Below, in pieces: positions 1-6,151 of a DNA stretch of 7,710 bases. The notes beneath the pieces are model-generated. The model saw only the letters and a program-made list of their open reading frames with translations, had not been told where the DNA came from and did no database searches. The DNA is taken from the NCBI GenBank assembly GCA_017530465.1, contig JAFXMJ010000519.1:1-7710 (forward strand). The letters are read 5' to 3'. Origin of the DNA: Bacteroidales bacterium (GTDB lineage: Bacteria; Bacteroidota; Bacteroidia; Bacteroidales; UBA3824). Positions within the stretch are counted from its first letter, which is position 1, and each line of letters opens with the position of its first letter. The translations under genes were made by a program, and so were the position numbers.

Positions 1-698
1 ACCATCATTCCAAGCCCAAAGCCCTTGTAATCGCCTATCGGACGCACGCAACGCGCCTTGTGCGGATCGGTGGTGAAATGCCCGTTCTCATCGTATGCCA
101 AACCTTCGCCAAGTATCTGATTGGTTTCCTTATGGTTGCGGACGTAGTTCCAACTAATTATCGATGTCGCCATATCGAGACAGAGCGGCTCTTCGCCATC
201 CATCGGACACGAAAAACAAATCGGGTTGGTGCCAAAAAACGGCTCCACCGCGCCGTGAGCCTTCACGAGCGAATTAGTATTGGTGAATGCAAAACCAATC
301 ATATCGTGATGCGCCGCGTACTCGGTGAAATAACTTGCCGCGCCAAAGTGAGACGAATTTTTTACGGCAACAATGCCCGAACCATTCTTCGACGCCATAT
401 CGATGCAAAAATCCATCGCGAAAATGCCCGCGTGGTGCCCAATCGCGCCGTCGGCGTCAATGAGTTTTGCAGAACCATTGTCCTTAATAATCTTAAACTG
501 CGGCCGCTTGTTGATACGCCCCTTGCGAAATCCATCCACATAATGCGGAAACAGTGCAAGTCCGTGAGTGTCAATGCCTTTGAGAGAGGCCTCCACAACA
601 CTTTCCACAAGATGGGACGCTGACTCGGGCTCCACCTTGCAATCGCGCAAGATGCTCTCCATCACTTCCTTCAATCTATCGGCGCCAAGATATACCAT
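1..698 (-). CDS. Malate/L-lactate dehydrogenase family (Ldh2-like) NAD(P)H-dependent oxidoreductase, 3' end outside window
   Basis: Reading leftward from the ATG at 698-696 the frame is open for 232 codons and leaves the window before a stop, so the C-terminal third is missing. The translation fits the Ldh2/YiaK/AllD/ComC family of soluble 2-oxoacid/2-hydroxyacid oxidoreductases, which does not use a classical Rossmann fold. Visible motifs are GIDTHGL at residues 41-47 (the family's SHG motif with its proposed catalytic His, here Thr-His-Gly), SSHFGAASYF at 115-124, GTNPICF at 156-162, LDMATS at 174-179, TTDP at 209-212 and DYKGFGLGMM at 223-232 (family GxKGYGL). Full members are about 330-360 residues. 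Members reduce or oxidise malate, lactate, sulfolactate, diketogulonate or ureidoglycolate, and the substrate cannot be decided here. It starts 53 bp after the pyrH stop on the same strand with no visible terminator between, so co-transcription is plausible. No Shine-Dalgarno sequence is visible, as is common in this phylum. Confidence 0.88.
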   Translation of the reverse strand, partial: MVYLGADRLKEVMESILRDCKVEPESASHLVESVVEASLKGIDTHGLALFPHYVDGFRKGRINKRPQFKIIKDNGSAKLIDADGAIGHHAGIFAMDFCIDMASKNGSGIVAVKNSSHFGAASYFTEYAAHHDMIGFAFTNTNSLVKAHGAVEPFFGTNPICFSCPMDGEEPLCLDMATSIISWNYVRNHKETNQILGEGLAYDENGHFTTDPHKARCVRPIGDYKGFGLGMM

Positions 699-751
699 AA
701 CTGCAATTGATATTTGTAAAACTTATATACTTATTTTAAAGTTTACTGCAA

Positions 752-1465
752 TTACTTTACCAAAGTGCCCAAATTTTCGCCCTTTATTACTTTTTCGAGC
801 GTTCCTTTCTTGGTCATATCGAAGACCATAATGGGCATATTGTTTTCGCTGCACAGTGCAAACGCCGTGAGATCCATCACTTTGAGCTTTTTGTTAATTA
901 CCTCATCGTAAGTAACATTGTCATAGCGAGTTGCCGTCGGGTCTTTTTCGGGGTCGGCGGTGTAGATGCCATCCACGCGAGTACCTTTGAGAAGGATGTC
1001 GGCCTTGATTTCGAGACTGCGCAAAGCCGCCGCACTGTCGGTAGTGAAAAACGGATTGCCCGTGCCGCCGGAGAATATCACCACGTAGCCTTCTTCCAAA
1101 GCCGTGATTGCCCTGTTGGCTGAAAATCTCTCTGCATACGGCTCCATCAATGTGGAAGTCAAGACCTTAGCCTTGCCGCCAAGTTGCTCCACCATACTTT
1201 GGATGGCGATGCCGTTGATTGTGGTCGCAAGCATACCCATCGAGTCGCCCTTGACGCGCTCAACGCCTTTTTTGCAGCCGGTGATGCCACGGAAGATGTT
1301 GCCGCCGCCAACTACGATGCCCACTTGCACGCCTTGCTTGACCACAGAAAGGATTTCGTTGCAAAACTCCTCCAACGTAGGAGCGTCGATGCCGTAACCG
1401 CTGCCGCCCGCAAGAGCCTCGCCGCTAAGTTTCAGCAATATACGTTTGTACTTAATTTCTGCCAT
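752..1465 (-). CDS. pyrH: UMP kinase (uridylate kinase)
   Basis: This 237-residue cytoplasmic enzyme of the amino-acid-kinase fold phosphorylates UMP to UDP with ATP, the step that feeds UTP and CTP synthesis. In bacteria it is a hexamer, usually activated by GTP and inhibited by UTP. The sequence shows KLSGE at residues 12-16 (ATP/phosphate loop), VVGGGNIFRG at 51-60, GDSMGM at 73-78 (UMP site region), FSGGTGNPFFTTD at 131-143 and YTADP at 168-172, all in the expected order. Length matches the family (about 235-245 residues). The ATG at 1465 was chosen over an in-frame GTG three codons upstream (1474) because homologues begin just before the KYKRILLKLSG strand. It lies upstream of the Ldh2-like gene on the same strand and diverges from the gene at 1570. 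The frr gene often found next to pyrH is absent here. Confidence 0.97.
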   Translation of the reverse strand: MAEIKYKRILLKLSGEALAGGSGYGIDAPTLEEFCNEILSVVKQGVQVGIVVGGGNIFRGITGCKKGVERVKGDSMGMLATTINGIAIQSMVEQLGGKAKVLTSTLMEPYAERFSANRAITALEEGYVVIFSGGTGNPFFTTDSAAALRSLEIKADILLKGTRVDGIYTADPEKDPTATRYDNVTYDEVINKKLKVMDLTAFALCSENNMPIMVFDMTKKGTLEKVIKGENLGTLVK

Positions 1466-1510
1466 TTTGTACACCTTATATAATATGTGTTAGACATTAA
1501 AAATTTCAAT

Positions 1511-1541
1511 TTTCAAAATTACAATTTTTTTCATAATTTTG
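1511..1541 (+). promoter_or_regulatory. Bacteroidetes-type promoter for the AONS/SPT-like gene
   Basis: A perfect TAnnTTTG -7 element (TAATTTTG, 1534-1541, followed by C) is preceded by a TTTC at 1511-1514, one mismatch from the TTTG -33 consensus, with a 19-bp spacer. The start codon lies 28 bp downstream of the -7 element. The region is very AT-rich and also has to hold the divergent pyrH promoter, for which no good match was found. Confidence 0.65.
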
Positions 1542-1569
1542 CACTCATAAACATATATTTTTTAAGACT

Positions 1570-2631
1570 ATGGACGCAAAATCAGCGCAATACATTGAGC
1601 AAGAGTTAGTTATATCGACGACCACAAATTCCGCCGACAAGTCGTCTTTTGATTTTTTGGACGGTAATGCTATCCAATTCGACAACGGCGACAAGGTCAT
1701 CAACACTTTGTCAACCAACTTTTTGGGGTTTCAAGATTATAACATCAACAGGGTGACAGGCAATTATCATTGCGGAACAAGCAATTCTCTATACAAACTC
1801 CAATCGCAAATTACAAAATTCTTAGCAACGGAAGACACACTCGTGCTTGGAAGTTACGAGAGCCTCTGCGCCGAGATTATGGAAGTGTTGCTCAACACCG
1901 AAGACGCCGTCATCTACGACGCGGCGATTTCTGTGCCGCTCAGGCGCGGCGTCAAGTATTGTCAGGCTGAAAAAATGCGATTCCCGCACAACGATATGGT
2001 CAAATTGGAGGAGCTGCTGAAACTCTCGCAACTCAAACGCCTCCGCGCAATAGTGACCGACGGCATTTTCTTTGATTCCGGCGACTGCGCCAACCTCAAA
2101 GAAATCAGGCAGTTGGCGGTGCAATACGATGCCATTGTGATTATAGACGACAGCTTCGGATTCCTCACCGCCGGCAAAAACGGCAAAGGTTCCGACGCGC
2201 ACTGCGGCATCAGCGGTTTTCAAGACCTGAAAATCGTAAATATGCAAAACGCATTGTGCTGCAACACAGGAGTTTTCGTTACCGGTGACCACAACCTCGT
2301 AAGCCTCCTGAAACTCCGCTCCAAGACCTACCGCTACTCGCTTTCGCCGTCAGAAGGCGACATCAGCACCGCGCATCAGATCATCGAAGCCGTCAGCAAA
2401 GACCCTTCGCGCATATTAGCTATGCAAAACAATGCGCATCAGCTCTGCGAAACCCTCAACAAGGCGGGATTCAAGTGCAACAACCCGGCGGCGGGCATAG
2501 TTTCGTTCATCACCGAACAGCCAATCGGCAAGGTAAAAGAAAAATTGCGCGCACTCGGCATATTGGCGATGTATTCAAAAGTGGGAAAACAGACCTTGGC
2601 ATCTATCAGAGTATCAGCAAGTTATAATTAA
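1570..2631 (+). CDS. AONS/serine-palmitoyltransferase-family (fold-type I PLP) protein lacking the catalytic lysine; LCB1/SPTLC1-like pseudoenzyme
   Basis: The 353-residue product aligns end to end with the alpha-oxoamine synthase family (BioF, KBL, serine palmitoyltransferase). Matching blocks are an STNFLGF substrate-entry block at 48-54, CGTSNSLYKLQ at 68-78 (family G-SRL.. block), FPHNDM at 138-143, VTDGIFFDSGD at 162-172, IIDDSFGF at 191-198 and the terminal Arg block SIRVSAS at 345-351. Key active-site residues are missing. The Schiff-base Lys is Asn227 within NMQNAL, the PLP-stacking His position in the block at 117-127 appears to be Ser121, and the DEAH-type motif reads DDSF (His to Phe196). 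Human SPTLC1, the non-catalytic SPT subunit, as recalled, shows NMENAL and the same losses. Unlike SPTLC1 there is no N-terminal membrane helix, and the chain stops soon after the conserved Arg347. It has its own promoter; rpoN follows after 105 bp. Catalysis as a PLP enzyme is unlikely. A role as partner or regulator of a true SPT is inference. Confidence 0.82.
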   Translation: MDAKSAQYIEQELVISTTTNSADKSSFDFLDGNAIQFDNGDKVINTLSTNFLGFQDYNINRVTGNYHCGTSNSLYKLQSQITKFLATEDTLVLGSYESLCAEIMEVLLNTEDAVIYDAAISVPLRRGVKYCQAEKMRFPHNDMVKLEELLKLSQLKRLRAIVTDGIFFDSGDCANLKEIRQLAVQYDAIVIIDDSFGFLTAGKNGKGSDAHCGISGFQDLKIVNMQNALCCNTGVFVTGDHNLVSLLKLRSKTYRYSLSPSEGDISTAHQIIEAVSKDPSRILAMQNNAHQLCETLNKAGFKCNNPAAGIVSFITEQPIGKVKEKLRALGILAMYSKVGKQTLASIRVSASYN

Positions 2632-2736
2632 AAGCTAAAATAAGCGAAAAAAAGTAGCATAAAATATACCAAAATTGAAGAATATTTGTTATTTTTGGAA
2701 AATTTTATGTAGAATTAATATGTAAGAGCAATAACT

Positions 2737-4344
2737 ATGCTTAACCTTACTCAAAACTTAAAATTAATACAGAAGCTCTCGCCGCAGCAGATTCAGTTGA
2801 TAAAGCTGTTGGAGATACCTACAATGGAACTCGAACAACGAATCAAGCGCGAGATAGAGGAAAATCCCGTGCTTGAAGAAGGCACGAGCGAGGACGACAG
2901 CGACATAAGCGAACAGAACATCGCACAAGATATAAAGGACGACTACGACGACGCGCCACGCGACAGAGACCGCGAAAAGGACCGCGACGACGCCGACGGC
3001 GACCCTGCCGACGCCGTGAGCGACGAGGATTCTGTCACAAACGACGACGACGATATGATAGACAGCTACATCGAGGACTCTTACGACGAAAAAGTGGACG
3101 AATACTCGCCCGACGATTATTATGACGACGACGAAATCCCCAATTACCGCCTCGAAGCCAACAATTATTCCGACGACGACAACAAGGCGGAAATACCTTA
3201 TACTCAGGCTACTTCGCTGAACGAAACCCTACTTTCGCAACTCGGACTCGGCGTCCTAAACGAAGACGAGCAGCTGCTCGCCGAATACATCATCGGCAAT
3301 ATCGACGACGACGGCTACCTGCGCCGCGACCTCGAATCCATCGTGGACGACATCGCCTTCAATACCGGCGTGGAGACCACCGAAAAGGAACTCCAAAAAC
3401 TCCTCACGATAATCCAGGATTTCGACCCCGCAGGCGTAGGCGCAAGGGACATCAAGGAGTGCCTGATGATACAGATTGTAAAGAAATACAAAAACGGCCA
3501 AGGCAACAAAATTGTCCTGAAACTCGCCTACAAGATACTCAAAGACCATTTCCAGGAGTTTACAAAAAAACATTATCAGAAGATTGCGTCCAAACTCGAC
3601 GTGGACGAAAAGACCCTCAAACAAGCAATCGACGAAATATCGCACCTGAACCCGAAGCCGGGCAGCATCTATTCGACGATGCTCTCCAAAAATTCGCAGC
3701 ACATCACCCCCGACTTCATCCTCGAAGACAAGGAAGGGCAGCTGATATTGAGCCTCAATACCAAAAACATCCCCGAACTCCGCGTCAACAAGACCTATTC
3801 AGATATGGTGGAAACGATGTCGAAGAAAAAAGGCAACGCCAAAGACCGCGACACCCTCTCATTCGTAAAACAGAAGATGGACTCCGCCAAATGGTTTATC
3901 GAGGCTATCCGCCAGCGTCAAAACACGCTTATGGCTACGATGAACGCCATCATCCAATTCCAAAAAGAATACTTTGAAGAAGGCGACGAGACCAAGCTCA
4001 AACCAATGATTCTCAAAGACATAGCCGAACAAACAGGGTTTGACATCTCAACCATCTCACGTGTTGCCAATAGCAAATACATACAGACGCACTTCGGCAT
4101 ATTCCCGCTCAAATTTTTCTTCTCGGAGGCGATGAAGACGCAGGACGGCGACGAAGTATCGACCCGCGAAATCAAGAAAATCCTCAAAGAGTGCATCGAC
4201 GGCGAATCCAAGAGCCGACCGCTCACCGACGAAAAACTCGCCAAGATTCTCCAAAAACGCGGCTACCAGATAGCCCGCCGCACCGTAGCCAAATACCGCG
4301 AACAGATGAACATCCTCGTGGCAAGGCTGAGGAAAAAACTTTGA
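2737..4344 (+). CDS. rpoN: RNA polymerase sigma-54 factor
   Basis: This 535-residue alternative sigma factor directs RNA polymerase to -24/-12 promoters and needs AAA+ enhancer-binding proteins for open-complex formation. Region I is the Gln/Leu-rich N-terminus (residues 1-46, MLNLTQNLKLIQKLSPQQIQ onward, ending EENPVLEE), which contacts activators. Region II (47-150) is an extreme acidic linker. The core-binding domain runs from about 158 to 315 and includes NEDEQLLAEYIIGNIDDDGYL at 175-195 and DFDPAGVGARDIKECL at 228-243. The DNA-binding part includes KWFIEAIRQRQNTL at 385-398, a helix-turn-helix around 426-450 (LKDIAEQTGFDISTISRV) and a perfect RpoN box, ARRTVAKYRE, at 513-522. The protein is longer than typical (about 450-500) because of region II. 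The ATG at 2737 gives the conserved N-terminus. Only weak promoter-like elements (TTTG at 2694-2697, TAATATGT at 2716-2723) precede it. No enhancer-binding protein is in the window. Confidence 0.97.
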   Translation: MLNLTQNLKLIQKLSPQQIQLIKLLEIPTMELEQRIKREIEENPVLEEGTSEDDSDISEQNIAQDIKDDYDDAPRDRDREKDRDDADGDPADAVSDEDSVTNDDDDMIDSYIEDSYDEKVDEYSPDDYYDDDEIPNYRLEANNYSDDDNKAEIPYTQATSLNETLLSQLGLGVLNEDEQLLAEYIIGNIDDDGYLRRDLESIVDDIAFNTGVETTEKELQKLLTIIQDFDPAGVGARDIKECLMIQIVKKYKNGQGNKIVLKLAYKILKDHFQEFTKKHYQKIASKLDVDEKTLKQAIDEISHLNPKPGSIYSTMLSKNSQHITPDFILEDKEGQLILSLNTKNIPELRVNKTYSDMVETMSKKKGNAKDRDTLSFVKQKMDSAKWFIEAIRQRQNTLMATMNAIIQFQKEYFEEGDETKLKPMILKDIAEQTGFDISTISRVANSKYIQTHFGIFPLKFFFSEAMKTQDGDEVSTREIKKILKECIDGESKSRPLTDEKLAKILQKRGYQIARRTVAKYREQMNILVARLRKKL

Positions 4345-4373
4345 TACAGCTAACTCACTAAGCAACAGGCATT

Positions 4374-5024
4374 ATGAAACTGTTACTTCATCCATTGGCT
4401 ATGCCATTATACACCTTTGTGCTGTATCTTGAAATAGAGCGGCAGTCGTATGTCGTCGATTACAAGGCAATGATAATACAGCAGGTGCTGCTGCTGGCAG
4501 CGATGATATGCGCCAGCCTGTTGCCATACCGACGCACCAACGGCAAGTGCCCGCTCACCGACATACACTCGCCAATCAGCGCAAAAATCATAACGGCAAT
4601 TGCCCTGATAATACTGTTTGTGACCACCACACTCGCCATCCGCGCCTACCGAACATACACGTGGGGCGCATCGTTCATACTTACAATATACATACTCCCG
4701 ACGCTCCTCAACATCGCGAGCGGCGACGCGGCGGCACAAATCTCACAACGCCTCGCCAATACATTCGTCGCCAAATGCAACGCCGCACCGTCAGCATACA
4801 TAGGGGCGTTGTCGGCATTCACTGTTATAATAGGATACAAGACAAGTGCCGACACATTCTGGCCATTCGTTATATCATTGCTGATGATTGCGCTGTACGC
4901 CACATTCCACAAGGACGACGACGAAACGCCATCAGACGAAACTCAGCCGCACCACGCGCCAATACTATACTGGTACACGATTGGAATGGTGCAGGCCACA
5001 TTACTAATGCTGATTGGATTTTGA
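4374..5024 (+). CDS. Polytopic inner-membrane protein of unknown function
   Basis: The 216-residue product is strongly hydrophobic, with six or seven likely membrane helices at roughly residues 3-20, 33-51, 71-90, 97-115, 138-154, 161-178 and 197-216. The N-terminus carries the short motif HPLAMPLYTF (6-15), and a segment around 109-127 (PTLLNIASGDAAAQISQR) holds small and polar residues. A charged loop (HKDDDETPSDETQPHH, 179-194) precedes the last helix and is probably outside the membrane. Similar HPLxMP-starting small membrane proteins are recalled from Bacteroidetes, some near PAP2-type phosphatases, but no catalytic motif is visible here and no function can be assigned. It begins 29 bp after the rpoN stop with no terminator between, so it is probably co-transcribed with rpoN. 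Whether it is functionally linked to sigma-54 is unknown. Confidence 0.8.
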   Translation: MKLLLHPLAMPLYTFVLYLEIERQSYVVDYKAMIIQQVLLLAAMICASLLPYRRTNGKCPLTDIHSPISAKIITAIALIILFVTTTLAIRAYRTYTWGASFILTIYILPTLLNIASGDAAAQISQRLANTFVAKCNAAPSAYIGALSAFTVIIGYKTSADTFWPFVISLLMIALYATFHKDDDETPSDETQPHHAPILYWYTIGMVQATLLMLIGF

Positions 5025-5065
5025 AAAAAACAATTGAATCAACAAAAATATAACAAAAAATTAGT

Positions 5066-5096
5066 TTTGAAATTTGACAAAAAACATCTAACTTTG
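5066..5096 (+). promoter_or_regulatory. Bacteroidetes-type promoter for the 219-residue helical protein
   Basis: A -33 TTTG (5066-5069), a 19-bp spacer and a perfect -7 TAACTTTG (5089-5096) match the Bacteroidetes sigma-ABfr consensus. Transcription would be expected to start a few bases beyond 5100, giving a leader of about 15 nt before the ATG at 5117. The spacer contains TGACAAAAAA (5075-5084), which recurs at the same distance from the -7 element in the tRNA-Phe promoter. Confidence 0.8.
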
Positions 5097-5115
5097 CACC
5101 CTGCAAAAGCAAAGT
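5091..5115 (+). repeat. Inverted repeat overlapping the -7 element and leader of the 219-residue protein gene
   Basis: ACTTTGC (5091-5097) and GCAAAGT (5109-5115) are perfect 7-bp inverted arms separated by 11 bp. The left arm lies in the -7 element and the right arm ends one base before the start codon. It could be an operator or a leader hairpin. The left arm is largely promoter consensus, so chance is possible. Confidence 0.4.
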
Positions 5116-5116
5116 C

Positions 5117-5776
5117 ATGAACAAAACAATCACATACAACTACTCTACATCGGCTATCGTGGAACGTAGCCGCGAAATCATCGTACTCGCAAAGGAAGAC
5201 CTCAAAGACCTCTCTAAATTCGGGGCAACACAGAAAGACATCGACACACTCGAAAAAAAACTCGGCGAGTACAAGAAATTCCCAGACGACAAGCACTTCG
5301 CCGAAAAAGTCAGGGAAAAAACAGTGCTTAAATACGACGCGGAAGAAAAACTGATCAACACCATCAGAAACTTCTTCCTCATATTTTCTATTATAATACC
5401 TACAAAGAAAGACTCAAAGAAATACTTCCCCACGCAGAAGCTCACTGGACTGAAGACCAAAGAGTTAATCGCGATGGCGGAAAGGGTGATTGCTGTAGGC
5501 AAGAAGTTCAAGGAACGCCTTTTGAAATACGACCTCAACGACGACTACTTTGAAAACCTCAAGTCGCACATCTCGACAGCAAAAAAGGCGGTGAAAAACC
5601 TCGACCAAGTAAGACTCGAACGCATCAAAAACACCAACAAGCGACGCGACCTCGGCTCCGCACTCTACGAACAGATAGTGAAACTCTGCCACTACGGCAA
5701 GACCTACTGGAAGGAGCGCGACAGGGAACGCTACAAAAAATACCTCCTCTACGTCAAGCCCGACGAGGAGGAATAG
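5117..5776 (+). CDS. Hypothetical all-helical charged cytoplasmic protein, possible two-repeat architecture
   Basis: I do not recognise a named family with confidence. The 219-residue product has no signal peptide, is rich in Lys, Glu and Asp and appears almost wholly alpha-helical. The only clearly hydrophobic stretch is FFLIFSIII at 86-94, which is too short and isolated for a sure membrane span. Two halves look related: residues about 18-90 and 120-192 each show a helix, then a FG/YD-type turn followed by a D(I/Y)xxL helix, then a Val-Arg/Lys-rich helix. The C-terminus (YGKTYWKERDRERYKKYL, 193-210) resembles the tail of small helical proteins recalled from other Bacteroidetes that often occur as paralogues; this is memory only. 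It is transcribed from its own good promoter. The next gene is a tRNA-Phe with a separate promoter, so this is probably a single-gene unit. No terminator was seen after it. Confidence 0.8.
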   Translation: MNKTITYNYSTSAIVERSREIIVLAKEDLKDLSKFGATQKDIDTLEKKLGEYKKFPDDKHFAEKVREKTVLKYDAEEKLINTIRNFFLIFSIIIPTKKDSKKYFPTQKLTGLKTKELIAMAERVIAVGKKFKERLLKYDLNDDYFENLKSHISTAKKAVKNLDQVRLERIKNTNKRRDLGSALYEQIVKLCHYGKTYWKERDRERYKKYLLYVKPDEEE

Positions 5777-5847
5777 GTTACGAAACGCTTATATATCAGG
5801 TTGTTGACAAAAAAGCAAAATAAAAAATCAAAAAATCAGAAAAAAAA

Positions 5848-5879
5848 TTTGGAATTGTGACAAAAAAGTCATAACTTTG
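5848..5879 (+). promoter_or_regulatory. Bacteroidetes-type promoter for tRNA-Phe
   Basis: TTTG (5848-5851), a 20-bp spacer and a perfect TAACTTTG (5872-5879) lie 24 bp upstream of the mature tRNA start. The spacer includes TGACAAAAAAGTCA (5858-5871), a TGAC/GTCA inverted repeat around six A residues that ends exactly at the -7 element. Confidence 0.85.
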
Positions 5880-5903
5880 CGCCGTCAAAATACGAAACAT
5901 TAT

Positions 5904-5976
5904 GGTGCCATAGCTCAGTTGGTAGAACAAAGGACTGAAAATCCTTGTGTCCCCGGTTCGATTCCTGGTGGTACCA
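5904..5976 (+). tRNA. tRNA-Phe (anticodon GAA)
   Basis: The 73-nt cloverleaf folds as follows. The acceptor stem is 5904-5910 with 5969-5975 (one G-T wobble). The D arm is 5913-5928 with GG at 5921-5922. The anticodon stem is 5930-5934 with 5942-5946, its loop is CTGAAAA and the anticodon GAA lies at 5937-5939. The variable loop is GTGTC, and the T loop TTCGATT is at 5957-5963. The discriminator is A5976. CCA is not encoded (the next bases are CAT), so CCA must be added by nucleotidyltransferase. Two stem mismatches are visible: C5914-A5927 in the D stem (positions 11-24) and C5954-T5966 in the T stem (51-63). It has its own promoter and terminator and stands as a single tRNA unit. Confidence 0.95.
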
Positions 5977-5979
5977 CAT

Positions 5980-6014
5980 AAGCGGGTTTGGAAATATTCC
6001 AGACCCGTTTCTTT
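5980..6014 (+). terminator. Rho-independent terminator of tRNA-Phe
   Basis: An 11-bp stem (5983-5993 with 5997-6007, CGGGTTTGGAA against TTCCAGACCCG, one G-T pair) closes a 3-nt loop and can be extended by three weaker pairs. It is followed by a T-rich run (TTTCTTTATTT). It starts 4 nt after the tRNA ends and separates the tRNA from the sensor gene downstream. Confidence 0.88.
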
Positions 6015-6151
6015 ATTTATGACGACACCCCCCTCCCGGCACACACGCAAAAAAAATTAAAAAAAAATTCGCTCTCAGAGAACAAAGTTTGCATTATATT
6101 TTATATATTTACACGTTCATATCCATTAACAAAACCATCAGTACGGATACT

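Noticed and set aside
60..623. Plus-strand 187-codon open frame at the left end
   Set aside because: It lies opposite the Ldh2-like gene, whose minus-strand translation carries clear family motifs. The plus-strand product is Arg-rich and has no recognisable features.
1466..1474. GTG codon at 1474 as an alternative pyrH start
   Set aside because: The ATG at 1465 gives the family-typical N-terminus. The three extra residues add nothing conserved.
1822..2292. Minus-strand 156-codon open frame inside the SPT-like gene
   Set aside because: It is antisense to well-supported coding sequence and its existence follows from that gene's GC-rich third codon positions.
1570..2631. Calling this gene kbl, bioF or spt as an active enzyme
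   Set aside because: The Schiff-base lysine and both PLP-contacting histidine motifs are missing, so an active-enzyme name would mislead despite the family match.
3256..3702. Minus-strand 148-codon open frame inside rpoN
   Set aside because: Antisense to conserved sigma-54 core-binding sequence. The product has no motifs.
5796..6050. Minus-strand 84-codon open frame
   Set aside because: It runs across the tRNA-Phe gene, its promoter and its terminator, so it is not a credible protein gene.
6084..6111. Promoter for the sensor phosphatase (TTTG at 6088-6091 with TATATTTA at 6104-6111)
   Set aside because: The spacing is only 12 bp instead of about 19, and the -7 match is imperfect in an AT-rich region, so it is not supported.
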